From UBA3775 sp964584255 (GTDB taxonomy: Bacteria; Bacillota; Clostridia; Lachnospirales; Lachnospiraceae), in contig CAZOZM010000003.1 of NCBI GenBank assembly GCA_964584255.1, forward strand, positions 108,916-172,915: a stretch of 64,000 bases of DNA. Direction: 5' to 3'. The notes below the pieces were generated by a model, which searched no databases, had not been told where the DNA came from, and saw only the letters and a program-made list of their open reading frames with translations. Positions 52,871 to 61,643 of the stretch are shown one piece after another (position 1 is the first letter of the stretch; each line of letters begins with the position of its first letter). The position numbers and the translations under genes are program-made.

Positions 52871-52930
52871 AAAAAACGGACCGTTACATCTCACAGATAT
52901 AAAATCTGTAATGTAACAGTCCGTTTTTTT
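52871..52930. terminator. Bidirectional terminator between tyrA and DUF885 genes
   Basis: A long hairpin (AACGGAC…GTTACAT arm with its complement, inner CAGAT/ATCTG stem) is flanked by A-run on the left and T-run on the right, so it can stop transcripts from both convergent genes. Confidence 0.88.
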
Positions 52931-52932
52931 GT

Positions 52933-54801
52933 TTATCCCAGTGGGCTTACATCGAGCCACTTCCATAAAATTGAATATGGTGCGCTTCCGATTGTAAGTA
53001 TTTCTTCATATGCCTGTTTTTCATCAATTCCTTTGTTTAATACCGCCTCAACCGTGTCATCCATCAGTATGTTTCCGAAACCATATGCCGGATAAAGGCA
53101 TGGATCAGATACTGCAATTTCATAAATTGCTTCAGCTGTATTCTCGTCGCTGATGCCATAAGATGCAAGCCATTCCGAGAATTCCTTCAGGTCCCAGCCA
53201 TAGTAATTTATTCCTATGTCTGCAAGTGCCGAAATCAGATAATTCAGCTCTGTTTCCAGACTCCACAGTTCTGCATGCGTCTGATTCTTAAGACACCACT
53301 CATATGCAAGTTTTTCAACATACATCGCCCAGCCTTCAGAGTAACTCAGATATGTAAGCTGTGAATCTATTTCCTGAAAATCATCTCTTCCGAGCAGAAA
53401 TTCGTCCTGATAAAGGTGTCCCGGAATTCCCTCATGTGCAAGTGTAACAAACAGCTCAACTGAATTGGATATGTTGCTTCCGTTTATCCTTATTACTTTT
53501 CTTCCGGTATTATCAAGCTGTGGTGAAAGATAGTATGCCACAACTGAATCCACTTCCTGCCTTTCATCAAGATAACTTAATATCCAGTCAAACTCATCCA
53601 CTTCCGGCAATATATCTTTTGCAAATTCAACCAAAGCCTCCATAACCTCATCCGGGTCATCAGAAAACTTCGATTTTGCGTTATAATATGTTGATGCTGA
53701 CAGTGGTGATTCGTTGGCTATTTCATAGATTCTGTCCCAGTCCGCCTCCATGCGGCTCATTCCGTATTCAAAGATTTCATCAACGGTAAGTCCCGTCCCG
53801 AGATAGCTTTCCAGCAGATTCCCGTAGTACTCCTTGCCGCCGTCAAATCCGGCAAGTCCTTTTGTTTCTGACGTTCTTCCGTAAAGTCCCTCGATGAAGT
53901 CACAGTATTCCACTATTGCAGGCTCTATTTCCTCTTCAAGAATTCTGTCAAGTTCCTCAAGATACTTTTTCTCTGTTTCATCCGAAAAATCAGCTTCCCT
54001 CATGTTATTTTCAAAGCATATGCTGATTACACTTTCACCGTTGTTATCCAAAAGCCAGTCTTCTGCATACTCAAGTGAATAGTCAAGCATCGTTTCCGTT
54101 ACCATTGAACCCGCATTGAGCTGCTCCATTATCAGATCTTCCGTTTCTTCAATGTAATCCGGAAGGATTTCCAGCATTTCTAGGAATCCCTCTGCATCAT
54201 CCTCATTTTGAATTGAAAACTCCGTAAAATTTGTCTGAATCGAGGACATGAAATTTCCGTTTTGTGAAAGACTGCTTATGTAATAATCCGAAAATTCAAG
54301 ACTTTTCTCATACATTTCAACTTCATAATCCAGTTTATCATATATAATCTGCTGTGATTTCGTAAGCGAATTGTAATCAAACTCTTCAAGCCCTGTCTTA
54401 ATTTTTTCCATAAATGCATCACCGTAATCATCAAATGCACTTCCATATCCCGGTTCAGCTTTTATACCGTATTCATCCGGATTTTCTATCGAAAAATGAA
54501 GCGTAAAGTAGTTCTGAGAAACACACTCTATATACAGTTCATTTAGGAAAACGTCAAATTCATCTCCTGAATCCAATGTAAGTGAACTTCTGTCTTTTTC
54601 ATATTCAAAAGGATTCTCTTCATCTTTAACATCCGGCTTATCTTCATCTTTATTTCCGTCTTCCGGTGCGGCATCGGTTACTTCCGGTATTTCAGTAACC
54701 TTAGCATCTTCATTTGCATTATTCCTGCCGGAGCCGCATGCCGTAAATAATCCCAAGCACATGCCTGCACTTATAAAAAGTGCCAATATCTTTTTTCTCA
54801 T
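52933..54801 (-). CDS. DUF885-family lipoprotein, putative zinc peptidase
   Basis: Extracellular lipid-anchored protein. The signal peptide MRKKILALFISAGMCLGLF is followed by the lipobox TAC, so Cys near residue 22 would be lipidated. An acidic low-complexity linker follows (to about 65), then the DUF885 domain with LFVTLAHEGIPGHLYQDEFL near 448-467 (HExxxH zinc site, HEGIPGH), and YSEGWAMYVEKLAYEW near 490. Family members are annotated as metallopeptidases. ATG at 54801 with GGGAGG is preferred to 5 codons earlier; 622 residues. It follows the GH2 gene after an intervening terminator. Confidence 0.9.
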   Translation of the reverse strand: MRKKILALFISAGMCLGLFTACGSGRNNANEDAKVTEIPEVTDAAPEDGNKDEDKPDVKDEENPFEYEKDRSSLTLDSGDEFDVFLNELYIECVSQNYFTLHFSIENPDEYGIKAEPGYGSAFDDYGDAFMEKIKTGLEEFDYNSLTKSQQIIYDKLDYEVEMYEKSLEFSDYYISSLSQNGNFMSSIQTNFTEFSIQNEDDAEGFLEMLEILPDYIEETEDLIMEQLNAGSMVTETMLDYSLEYAEDWLLDNNGESVISICFENNMREADFSDETEKKYLEELDRILEEEIEPAIVEYCDFIEGLYGRTSETKGLAGFDGGKEYYGNLLESYLGTGLTVDEIFEYGMSRMEADWDRIYEIANESPLSASTYYNAKSKFSDDPDEVMEALVEFAKDILPEVDEFDWILSYLDERQEVDSVVAYYLSPQLDNTGRKVIRINGSNISNSVELFVTLAHEGIPGHLYQDEFLLGRDDFQEIDSQLTYLSYSEGWAMYVEKLAYEWCLKNQTHAELWSLETELNYLISALADIGINYYGWDLKEFSEWLASYGISDENTAEAIYEIAVSDPCLYPAYGFGNILMDDTVEAVLNKGIDEKQAYEEILTIGSAPYSILWKWLDVSPLG

Positions 54802-54827
54802 ATCTGCCTCCCTCACTTTTTAACAGT

Positions 54828-54857
54828 AAACCCACTGTTTTACAGAACAGTGGGTTT
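54828..54857 (-). terminator. Intrinsic terminator between GH2 and DUF885 genes
   Basis: Perfect 12-bp stem (54828-54839 with 54846-54857), 6-base loop; the minus-strand T-run after it is short, so strength is uncertain. Confidence 0.6.
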
Positions 54858-54877
54858 TCCTTTGCTAATCTGATATA

Positions 54878-57800
54878 CTACTTTTCCGGAATAAACCTAA
54901 ATCCGATGAAATCAAAATCAGAACCCGGCATAAAGATAAAGTTCACTTTGTTTTCACCCTTAATTCCTGAAATCGGAAATGTTTTTGTGACAATCTCTTC
55001 AGAATTCTCAAAGTCACATACAAACTTCACATCTCCATTTTCTCCGGAAAATCTGACATGCACCGGATTTGATGCTATATTGGAACGTCCGGTAATTTCA
55101 ACGGCTGATACTCCTTCTTTGAAGTTCATGTTGTTAAAGGCTATGTCAACATTGTTTCCTATTGCAAAAATGCCTTCTTCATTCTCATTATATGAGTCAC
55201 CCGTAATGGTATAATACTCTTTAATTGAGAGATTTCCGTATGCTTTTTCTTTGTAAATCATTCTGAAGCCGCCAAATACAAATCCATTGGTAAACTTTAA
55301 TGTAATACCTCTTACTCCTTTAAGTCTCTTACTGAGCTTAAATACGTTCTCCTGGAAAACATTATATTGCGGCTCTACCTCATACATTCCTTTAAAGAGA
55401 AGTTCGCTTTCCATTGGTTTTCCGTCCCAGATTTCCACTGGTTCCGTATTTCTGTAAGAATACAGATATATTGCAAGTTCATCTGAACCGTAGTCTCCAA
55501 AATCGATATTTTCAAATGTTATGACATTCTCATCGGTATGGAAATTTACTCCTCCTCTGAAACTGAGTTCGGCAGGATTATTGCTTTCCGAATACTGACA
55601 TCCGTGTATTCCGCCGTCTTCATATGGATTGAGAGTTGCACTTCCGAGTCCGCTCGCCTTGAATTCAAGTTCCGACATAATCTCCGAATGATTTTTTCCG
55701 TTGCCGGAGGAACATATAAGTCGGAATTCACCGTCACCGACAGCCTTAATCACTGCTTCGTTTCCATTTGATTCAATCTTAACGCTGTTGCTTGCAATTC
55801 CTTCCAGTGTAACTGCCTTCCATACAAAGTCTCCATAGCCCGCATCTTCCGGATAAATAAACGCCTTAACTCTTACTTCCTTATTTGTTTCACAGAGTTC
55901 CCTGCTTCCGTCACATGTTATTTCAATCTTTCTGATTGGTTTATCGGAATAAAATTCACTCTCAGGCACTCTGTAGTTACATGAAATACCTTCTCTTTTC
56001 TGTGCCGGAATTGTTTTAAATTCATACACGGCATCTTCAAGTCCTTCAGAGCTTACGGTTACTTTTACGGTTCCGCTCTCCGTCTCAGGTGCAATCACTG
56101 CCATAAGCTTTCCTGAGAAAAGCTTTCGGTTATTCGTCTTATACTGCTCATAATCGGTGCTGTCACCATTATCAAGTCCGATAAGTCTGCCGCTGCCTTC
56201 AACCTTTACAAACATTCTGTTTCTTGCATTGGCAACTTCCGTTCCGTCCCTGTCAACCACCGAAATTGCAATAAACATCAAATCTTCCCCATCAGCCTTA
56301 ACTGTTTCCGCTTCCGGTGTCAGTACTATTCTGTCAGGTTCCGTAAAGCTTCTTCTTACGTCTCTTGCCACTTCATTACCGTCAAAATCATATGCAACGG
56401 CAACAAGTTCACCCTTTTTGTAAGGAATCTGCCATTCACCGGAGAAATGAAGATCTTTTTTCCGGTCAAGATTCTTTTCTCCAACAAGCACACCATTAAA
56501 GAAGAGGGCAACCTTCGGTGCATTTGAATACACATTTATGTCTATGAGCTGACCTTCATTATAATCCCAATAAGGACTCAGATGAACAAACGGATCTTTT
56601 TCAAAATCCACCCATGCAGCCTTAAAGATATAGGCCGTATCCTTCCAGAATCCGGCTGTATCAATGTGTCCGAAGAATGAATTCTTACTAAAGTATGGTG
56701 TCGGCTCACCTATATAATCCCATCCGGTCCATATATACTGTCCGAAGCAGTATTCCGCATCCCTGTCATCCGTTATAACCTTGTGAACACTCTTTGCACC
56801 CCAGTTGGTTGAACAGTTGTCAAGACACGAGCACTGCATATCTTCATATGTAAGTACCCTGTTGCTCTTAGGGAAATGATAAATTCCACGGCTCTGTACC
56901 GTTGATGCGGTTTCACTTCCATAAATGCACCAGTGAGGGAATTTCACATTATGATGTTCCTCATATACCGACTCGAGATAATTATATCCTGAAAGTTCAA
57001 AAACATCTGAGCACTTCTGTGCCTTGTCCCAGGCTACAAAGTTAGAGCCGATTGTTGTATATGCATTATGCCTGTAATCATTTCTTCTTACCGCATTTCT
57101 GAGTCTGATCGCAATCCTGTCAGCGCCCTCATTATTTGTATCCGGTATTTCATTACCCGTTGACCACATAATAACAGACGGATGATTCCTGTCACGTCTT
57201 ACCCAGCTTTCAACATCCCTTTCACACCAATCATGGAAATAATTTCCGTAATCATTTTCGGTTTTTTTCTGCTCCCACATATCAAATGCTTCACTGTCAA
57301 TAAGCATTCCCATTTCATCAGCGATGTCCATAAAGAGACAGGATGGCATATTGTGTGAGGTTCTTACGGAATTAATACCCATCTTTTTAAGCTCGCGGAA
57401 CTGACGTCTCAATGCCGATGCATTAAATGCCGCACCGAGCGAACCAAGATCATGATGCTGACATGCTCCATGTATCTTTACATGTCTTCCGTTAAGGAAA
57501 AATCCTTTATCCTGATCAAATTCGATTGTTCTGAATCCTACTCTCTGCCACTTTACATCCATTGTACAGTCATCACATGAAAGAACCGTTACCAGATTGT
57601 AGAGATACGGATTCTCAATATCCCAGAGTATCGGACTGTTTACATAAAAGAACTGCGAGTTTACATTCGCTTCTCTGTAAAGAGGCAGAAATGAGCTTGA
57701 TGAAGCTATTTCCCTTCCCTCCGCATCAGAAAGATAGTGTGTTATTCTTGCTTCTTTTATCTTTGAATTTTTATCCTTAATTGCTTCCGTGTCGATTATT

Positions 57801-58330
57801 ACCTTGAAACGCCCGTCACTGCACTTAACGGCATTGAAATAAATACCGTCAGTCACCAATCTCTCACTTTCTTTTTCATCAAACCACACGTCGCGGTAGA
57901 TACCTGCTCCCGAATACCATCTTGTATTTGGTTCCTTGTACTCCACGAAGACAAGCAGTTCATTTTCTCCCTCCTGCTGGAATTCCGTAAGGTCTGCTTC
58001 AAACGAGGAATATCCGTACGGCCAGAACATAACCTTTCTGCCGTTCAGATATATGGTTGTGTTCATGTAAACGCCCTCAAAATAGACAAAATTATGCTTA
58101 GAAGTATCCGGCACAAATTTCTTAACATAAACTCCAATGCTCGACTGATAAAGAGCTTCTGTATTTTCTATCATCCAATCATGAGGCAGGTCAACAGGAG
58201 CAAATTCTTTCATTACAGCTTCTCTGTCCTGATTTTCAGCCTCGTTGTGAAGAACCCTGTATATCAAATCAATATCCGTTCCGGGAACAAATTTTCCAAA
58301 GGACCAGTTATCATTAAATAGTTTTCTCAT
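54878..58330 (-). CDS. Glycoside hydrolase family 2, multidomain beta-galactosidase-like enzyme
   Basis: A 1150-residue GH2 enzyme, no signal peptide, thus probably cytoplasmic. Sugar-binding domain at the N-terminus (DLPHDWMIENTEALYQSSIG…), immunoglobulin-like domain, then the catalytic barrel: GACQHHDLGSLGAAFN near 290, RTSHNMPSCLFMDIADEMGM, acid/base Glu in SVIMWSTGNEIPD near 384, and nucleophile Glu in CIYGSETAST near 460. Later a DUF4982-like domain and two C-terminal carbohydrate-binding modules of the CBM6 type (about 900-1040 and 1040-1150). Could be beta-galactosidase or beta-glucuronidase; substrate unproven. Confidence 0.88.
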   Translation of the reverse strand: MRKLFNDNWSFGKFVPGTDIDLIYRVLHNEAENQDREAVMKEFAPVDLPHDWMIENTEALYQSSIGVYVKKFVPDTSKHNFVYFEGVYMNTTIYLNGRKVMFWPYGYSSFEADLTEFQQEGENELLVFVEYKEPNTRWYSGAGIYRDVWFDEKESERLVTDGIYFNAVKCSDGRFKVIIDTEAIKDKNSKIKEARITHYLSDAEGREIASSSSFLPLYREANVNSQFFYVNSPILWDIENPYLYNLVTVLSCDDCTMDVKWQRVGFRTIEFDQDKGFFLNGRHVKIHGACQHHDLGSLGAAFNASALRRQFRELKKMGINSVRTSHNMPSCLFMDIADEMGMLIDSEAFDMWEQKKTENDYGNYFHDWCERDVESWVRRDRNHPSVIMWSTGNEIPDTNNEGADRIAIRLRNAVRRNDYRHNAYTTIGSNFVAWDKAQKCSDVFELSGYNYLESVYEEHHNVKFPHWCIYGSETASTVQSRGIYHFPKSNRVLTYEDMQCSCLDNCSTNWGAKSVHKVITDDRDAEYCFGQYIWTGWDYIGEPTPYFSKNSFFGHIDTAGFWKDTAYIFKAAWVDFEKDPFVHLSPYWDYNEGQLIDINVYSNAPKVALFFNGVLVGEKNLDRKKDLHFSGEWQIPYKKGELVAVAYDFDGNEVARDVRRSFTEPDRIVLTPEAETVKADGEDLMFIAISVVDRDGTEVANARNRMFVKVEGSGRLIGLDNGDSTDYEQYKTNNRKLFSGKLMAVIAPETESGTVKVTVSSEGLEDAVYEFKTIPAQKREGISCNYRVPESEFYSDKPIRKIEITCDGSRELCETNKEVRVKAFIYPEDAGYGDFVWKAVTLEGIASNSVKIESNGNEAVIKAVGDGEFRLICSSGNGKNHSEIMSELEFKASGLGSATLNPYEDGGIHGCQYSESNNPAELSFRGGVNFHTDENVITFENIDFGDYGSDELAIYLYSYRNTEPVEIWDGKPMESELLFKGMYEVEPQYNVFQENVFKLSKRLKGVRGITLKFTNGFVFGGFRMIYKEKAYGNLSIKEYYTITGDSYNENEEGIFAIGNNVDIAFNNMNFKEGVSAVEITGRSNIASNPVHVRFSGENGDVKFVCDFENSEEIVTKTFPISGIKGENKVNFIFMPGSDFDFIGFRFIPEK

Positions 58331-58360
58331 CCATCTTCTCCTTTTAAAAAAGTTATTCTA

Positions 58361-58389
58361 ATTTTAGCAAAAGCGACATATAAATACAA
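58361..58389 (-). promoter_or_regulatory. Promoter of the GH2 gene
   Basis: Minus-strand TTGTAT (58384-58389) and TAAAAT (58361-58366), spacing 17 bp; GGAGAAG lies ahead of the ATG. Confidence 0.5.
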
Positions 58390-58407
58390 CCCGATTCCAT
58401 GAATTAA

Positions 58408-58498
58408 TAAAAAAAAGGTGTCTGAATTGACACTCCAATTGAAACCTTCTGTACAATGTGAATGTTTCAGTTTTGACATGTCATCCAAACACCTTTTA
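58408..58498 (-). terminator. Large branched terminator after cstA
   Basis: On the minus strand AAAAGGTGTTTG (58487-58498) pairs over 12 bp with CAGACACCTTTT (about 58413-58424), enclosing about 60 nt with further short stems (TGACA/TGTCA, GAAAC/GTTTC), then a T-run. Longer and more branched than a usual terminator. Confidence 0.65.
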
Positions 58499-58516
58499 AT
58501 TCATCTGTATTATGTT

Positions 58517-60241
58517 TTATTTATTTGCTTCTTTCTTTTTACCCGTAAGTGTACTGAAGCTTTCCACTACAAGTACAAGTGAAAGAATGATGAGCAGAAC
58601 TGCAATACCTGTCTGTGCATAAGGGCCCCAATCTGAAGTTCCTGCACTGATTGCTCCAATCTGATTCTTTACGATTATCGCAAGTGATGAAATTGTAACT
58701 ACCATCATGAATACCATCGGAATTACAACCATCTTGTTGTTCTTTCCGATGTTTGCAAGCCATGCGGATATTGCAAGAAGACCGAGTGCTGCAAGAAGCT
58801 GGTTTGCTGCTCCGAAAAGTCCCCAAATCTTTGACCATCCGGTAAGACCAAGTGCAATTCCGAGAACTACGGTAATGATTGTTGCAAAATAAGGATTAAC
58901 CATTACCTTTTTCCATCCGGACTTAATATCCTTTGGAGTCTGTCCCGGCTCAAGCCAGAATTCCTGGAACATAAATCTTCCGATTCTTGTTGCCGTATCA
59001 AGAGATGTAAGACAGAATGCCGAATATGTAAGTATGAGAAGTGTTTTTAATACATTTACAACACTTGCAGGCACGCCTGCTCCGGCAAACATCTGTGAAA
59101 TACCACCGGCGAATATTGCTGTTGCACCATTAGTGATTCCATTTTTATAAGCTGCGTTAATTGCACATATTGTTACTACGGCAAGCACACATTCAAGAAG
59201 CATTCCGCCGTATGCAATAGGCTTTGCATCTTTTTCCCTGTCAAGCTGTTTTGATGTTGTTCCTGATGAAACAAGTGAGTGGAAACCTGATATGGCACCA
59301 CATGCTACCGTCGTAAAAAGAACAGGGAATATATACTGAGTACCTGTTGCCGACTCTACGGCAAAACCGTTAAATGCCTGAAGTCCGTCTGCTCCTCCAA
59401 GTGCCGTATGTGAAATGAATACACCTACGATTGCAACTGCTATCATTGCATAAAGAAGGAAGGAACTCAGATAATCTCTTGGCTGAAGAAGAATCCAGAC
59501 AGGAGTAACGGATGCCACCGCAATATAAATACCTACGATTATCATCCACTGATTTACGGTAAGTTCAATAGGATGGAAATTAATTCCAATTGCCATACAT
59601 ATAACAATTGCAATAACACCGAGAACTGTTGAAACAAGCATTGATGCATGTCTTCTGTAAACAAGGAAACCAAATGCTATTGCCACAACTATGAAAAGAA
59701 GTGATACCATTGCAACGGATGAGTTTGCGGCTGTTGCTTCCACGTCAAGTTCACCCGTTTCGGTAAATACTTTACCAAAGGTTGTCGCTACGATTGATGC
59801 AAAGGCAGCAACTACGAGAATAAGTGTGAGGTAAGAGAAAATAATGAAGAGTCTCTTTGCCCTCTTTCCTATATTGGCTGAGATAATTTCACCGATTGAC
59901 TGTCCCTTATGACGGATTGATGCAAACAATGCACCCATATCGTGAACTCCACCAAAGAAGATTCCACCGATAAGTACCCATAAAACAACCGGTATCCAAC
60001 CAAATATTGCAGCACTGATAGGTCCCGTTATCGGACCGGCTCCTGCTATTGATGAGAAGTGATGTCCCATAAGTACCGGTGCTTTTGCAGGAATGTAATC
60101 CACTCCGTCTTCAAGCTCGTGAGCCGGTGTCGGAGTATCTTCCTCTCCGAGTCCCCACTGCTTGCAAAGCCAACGGCCGTAGAATATGTATCCACAAAGC
60201 AGAATGCCGATACATATAAGTAATAAAGCTAATGAATTCAT
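58517..60241 (-). CDS. cstA: CstA-family peptide/pyruvate transporter
   Basis: Carbon starvation protein A family, integral membrane, 574 residues and about 16 helices. Seen: PAHELEDGVDYIPAKAPVLMGHHFSSIAGAGPITGP near 38-73 (in parts: DYIPAKAPVLMGHHFSSIAG), GGVHDMGALFASIRHKGQSIGE near 97-118, and GFHSLVSSGTTSKQL near 320. Family members import pyruvate or peptides in starvation. GGAGGAG precedes the ATG; it lies 30 bp after the small upstream gene, probably co-transcribed with it. Confidence 0.94.
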   Translation of the reverse strand: MNSLALLLICIGILLCGYIFYGRWLCKQWGLGEEDTPTPAHELEDGVDYIPAKAPVLMGHHFSSIAGAGPITGPISAAIFGWIPVVLWVLIGGIFFGGVHDMGALFASIRHKGQSIGEIISANIGKRAKRLFIIFSYLTLILVVAAFASIVATTFGKVFTETGELDVEATAANSSVAMVSLLFIVVAIAFGFLVYRRHASMLVSTVLGVIAIVICMAIGINFHPIELTVNQWMIIVGIYIAVASVTPVWILLQPRDYLSSFLLYAMIAVAIVGVFISHTALGGADGLQAFNGFAVESATGTQYIFPVLFTTVACGAISGFHSLVSSGTTSKQLDREKDAKPIAYGGMLLECVLAVVTICAINAAYKNGITNGATAIFAGGISQMFAGAGVPASVVNVLKTLLILTYSAFCLTSLDTATRIGRFMFQEFWLEPGQTPKDIKSGWKKVMVNPYFATIITVVLGIALGLTGWSKIWGLFGAANQLLAALGLLAISAWLANIGKNNKMVVIPMVFMMVVTISSLAIIVKNQIGAISAGTSDWGPYAQTGIAVLLIILSLVLVVESFSTLTGKKKEANK

Positions 60242-60271
60242 AATGCTCCTCCTATTCTTTAAGCCTTCTTT

Positions 60272-60775
60272 TTATATCTTAAGGACATTTTTCAGGCTCT
60301 TGACTGAAGACTTTCCTGCAGGATTAGATACATATTTTGCATTTTCAAAGCAAAGTACAACATTCCTGTATTCAAGCCATCCGTAAAATGAAAAACGAAA
60401 GCTCTTGTAATAGTGACTCTTTTTTATTTTTTTGATTGTGCTTTTCTCACAGGAGTCACAGAGAATGAGAACCGTAATGTAGGTATACATATGATTTTTG
60501 TTTATATGCATCCTCTCTTGGCCATCGTTTAGAGCATGGTCATAAATCGCATTGAATTTCTGTTCGTCCAGATTCGAAACATTATATACATAAAGAAATT
60601 CCTCCCCATCGGCTGACCATAGTTCAGCTTTCTTGGAGAGGACATACTTTTCCGAATGCTCATAATATTCACAAACGGCACGGAGACCGTCTGCAGAATC
60701 TTCAACCAGACTGATATTATAATTTGCCTTGTAGCTATCCAACAATTTCAAAATTGCTTCATCTCTTGAAATCAT
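60272..60775 (-). CDS. Hypothetical soluble protein upstream of cstA
   Basis: A 167-residue protein I do not recognise. It has CEYYEHSEKYVLSKKAELWSADGEEF near the N-terminus (first part: CEYYEHSEKYVLSKK), a central KNHMYTYITVLILCDSCEKSTI stretch, and KSFRFSFYGWLEYRNVVLCF near the end, with no clear membrane helix. ATG at 60775 has AAAGGTG upstream; a GTG 3 codons earlier also opens the frame. It is the first gene of the unit leading to cstA, so it may regulate or assist that transporter. The leader has a hairpin (60789-60817). Confidence 0.7.
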   Translation of the reverse strand: MISRDEAILKLLDSYKANYNISLVEDSADGLRAVCEYYEHSEKYVLSKKAELWSADGEEFLYVYNVSNLDEQKFNAIYDHALNDGQERMHINKNHMYTYITVLILCDSCEKSTIKKIKKSHYYKSFRFSFYGWLEYRNVVLCFENAKYVSNPAGKSSVKSLKNVLKI

Positions 60776-60848
60776 AATCCACACCTTTACTTAAGCAAAT
60801 ATAAACCTGCCTTAAGTTTTATCCTTCCAAAAATTCCCTACGGTGTAA

Positions 60849-60877
60849 ATTATAAACACTTTATAAACAAATTTCAA
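60849..60877 (-). promoter_or_regulatory. Promoter of the cstA unit
   Basis: Minus-strand TTGAAA (60872-60877) and consensus TATAAT (60849-60854) with 17 bp spacing. Confidence 0.7.
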
Positions 60878-60899
60878 CACTAAGTCCGGTGATATTTTA

Positions 60900-61643
60900 T
60901 CATTTTCTTACTTTTGACAGGAAATCCCTGAGTCTTTCATTTTTCGGATTATCAAAAAATGTTTCAGGGTCGGAATCTTCACATATCTTTCTGTTATCGA
61001 TAAAGATGACTCTCGATGCCACTTCCCTGGCAAAACCCATTTCATGGGTTACGACTATCATTGTCATTCCATCTTCCGCAAGCTGCTTCATAATCGTGAG
61101 AACCTCCCCTACCATTTCAGGATCAAGGGCCGAAGTAGGTTCATCAAAAAGAATCACTTCCGGATCCATCGCCAGTGTTCTTGCGATGGCAATTCTCTGC
61201 TTTTGACCGCCTGAAAGAGTTGACGGATATGCATCTGCCTTGTCTGCAAGTCCAACCTTTTCAAGAAGCGTCATCGCCTTAGCTGAAGCATTCTCCTTAG
61301 ACATTCCCTTTAATTTTACCGGGGCGATCATGAGGTTTTCCCTTACGGTCATGTTAGGAAACAGATTAAACTGCTGGAATACCATACCGATTTTTTCCCT
61401 TATAAGGTTAATATCGGTTTTCTTATCCATTATATCTTCGTCATCAATGAATATCTGTCCTTTTTCCGGGTGTTCAAGCAGATTAATACTTCTCAGAAAC
61501 GTGGACTTTCCGCATCCCGACGGTCCGACAATTGCGATAACTTCACCTTTTTTTATATCCATGTCAATGTTTTCGAGAACCGGATTTTCTCCATAAGACT
61601 TGTAAAGACCACGTATTTTAATTAAAACTTCTCTATCTTGCAT
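60900..61643 (-). CDS. Polar amino-acid ABC transporter ATPase (GlnQ type)
   Basis: ATP-binding subunit, 247 residues. Walker A IVGPSGCGKSTFLRSI near 39-54, Q-loop VFQQFNLF near 88, signature LSGGQKQRIAIARTLA near 142-157, Walker B EVILFDEPTSALDPEM near 162-177, and H-loop VTHEMGFA near 199. Its start overlaps the end of the permease-binding protein fusion gene by 11 bases, so the two form one transporter. No terminator is visible after it. Confidence 0.94.
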   Translation of the reverse strand: MQDREVLIKIRGLYKSYGENPVLENIDMDIKKGEVIAIVGPSGCGKSTFLRSINLLEHPEKGQIFIDDEDIMDKKTDINLIREKIGMVFQQFNLFPNMTVRENLMIAPVKLKGMSKENASAKAMTLLEKVGLADKADAYPSTLSGGQKQRIAIARTLAMDPEVILFDEPTSALDPEMVGEVLTIMKQLAEDGMTMIVVTHEMGFAREVASRVIFIDNRKICEDSDPETFFDNPKNERLRDFLSKVRK

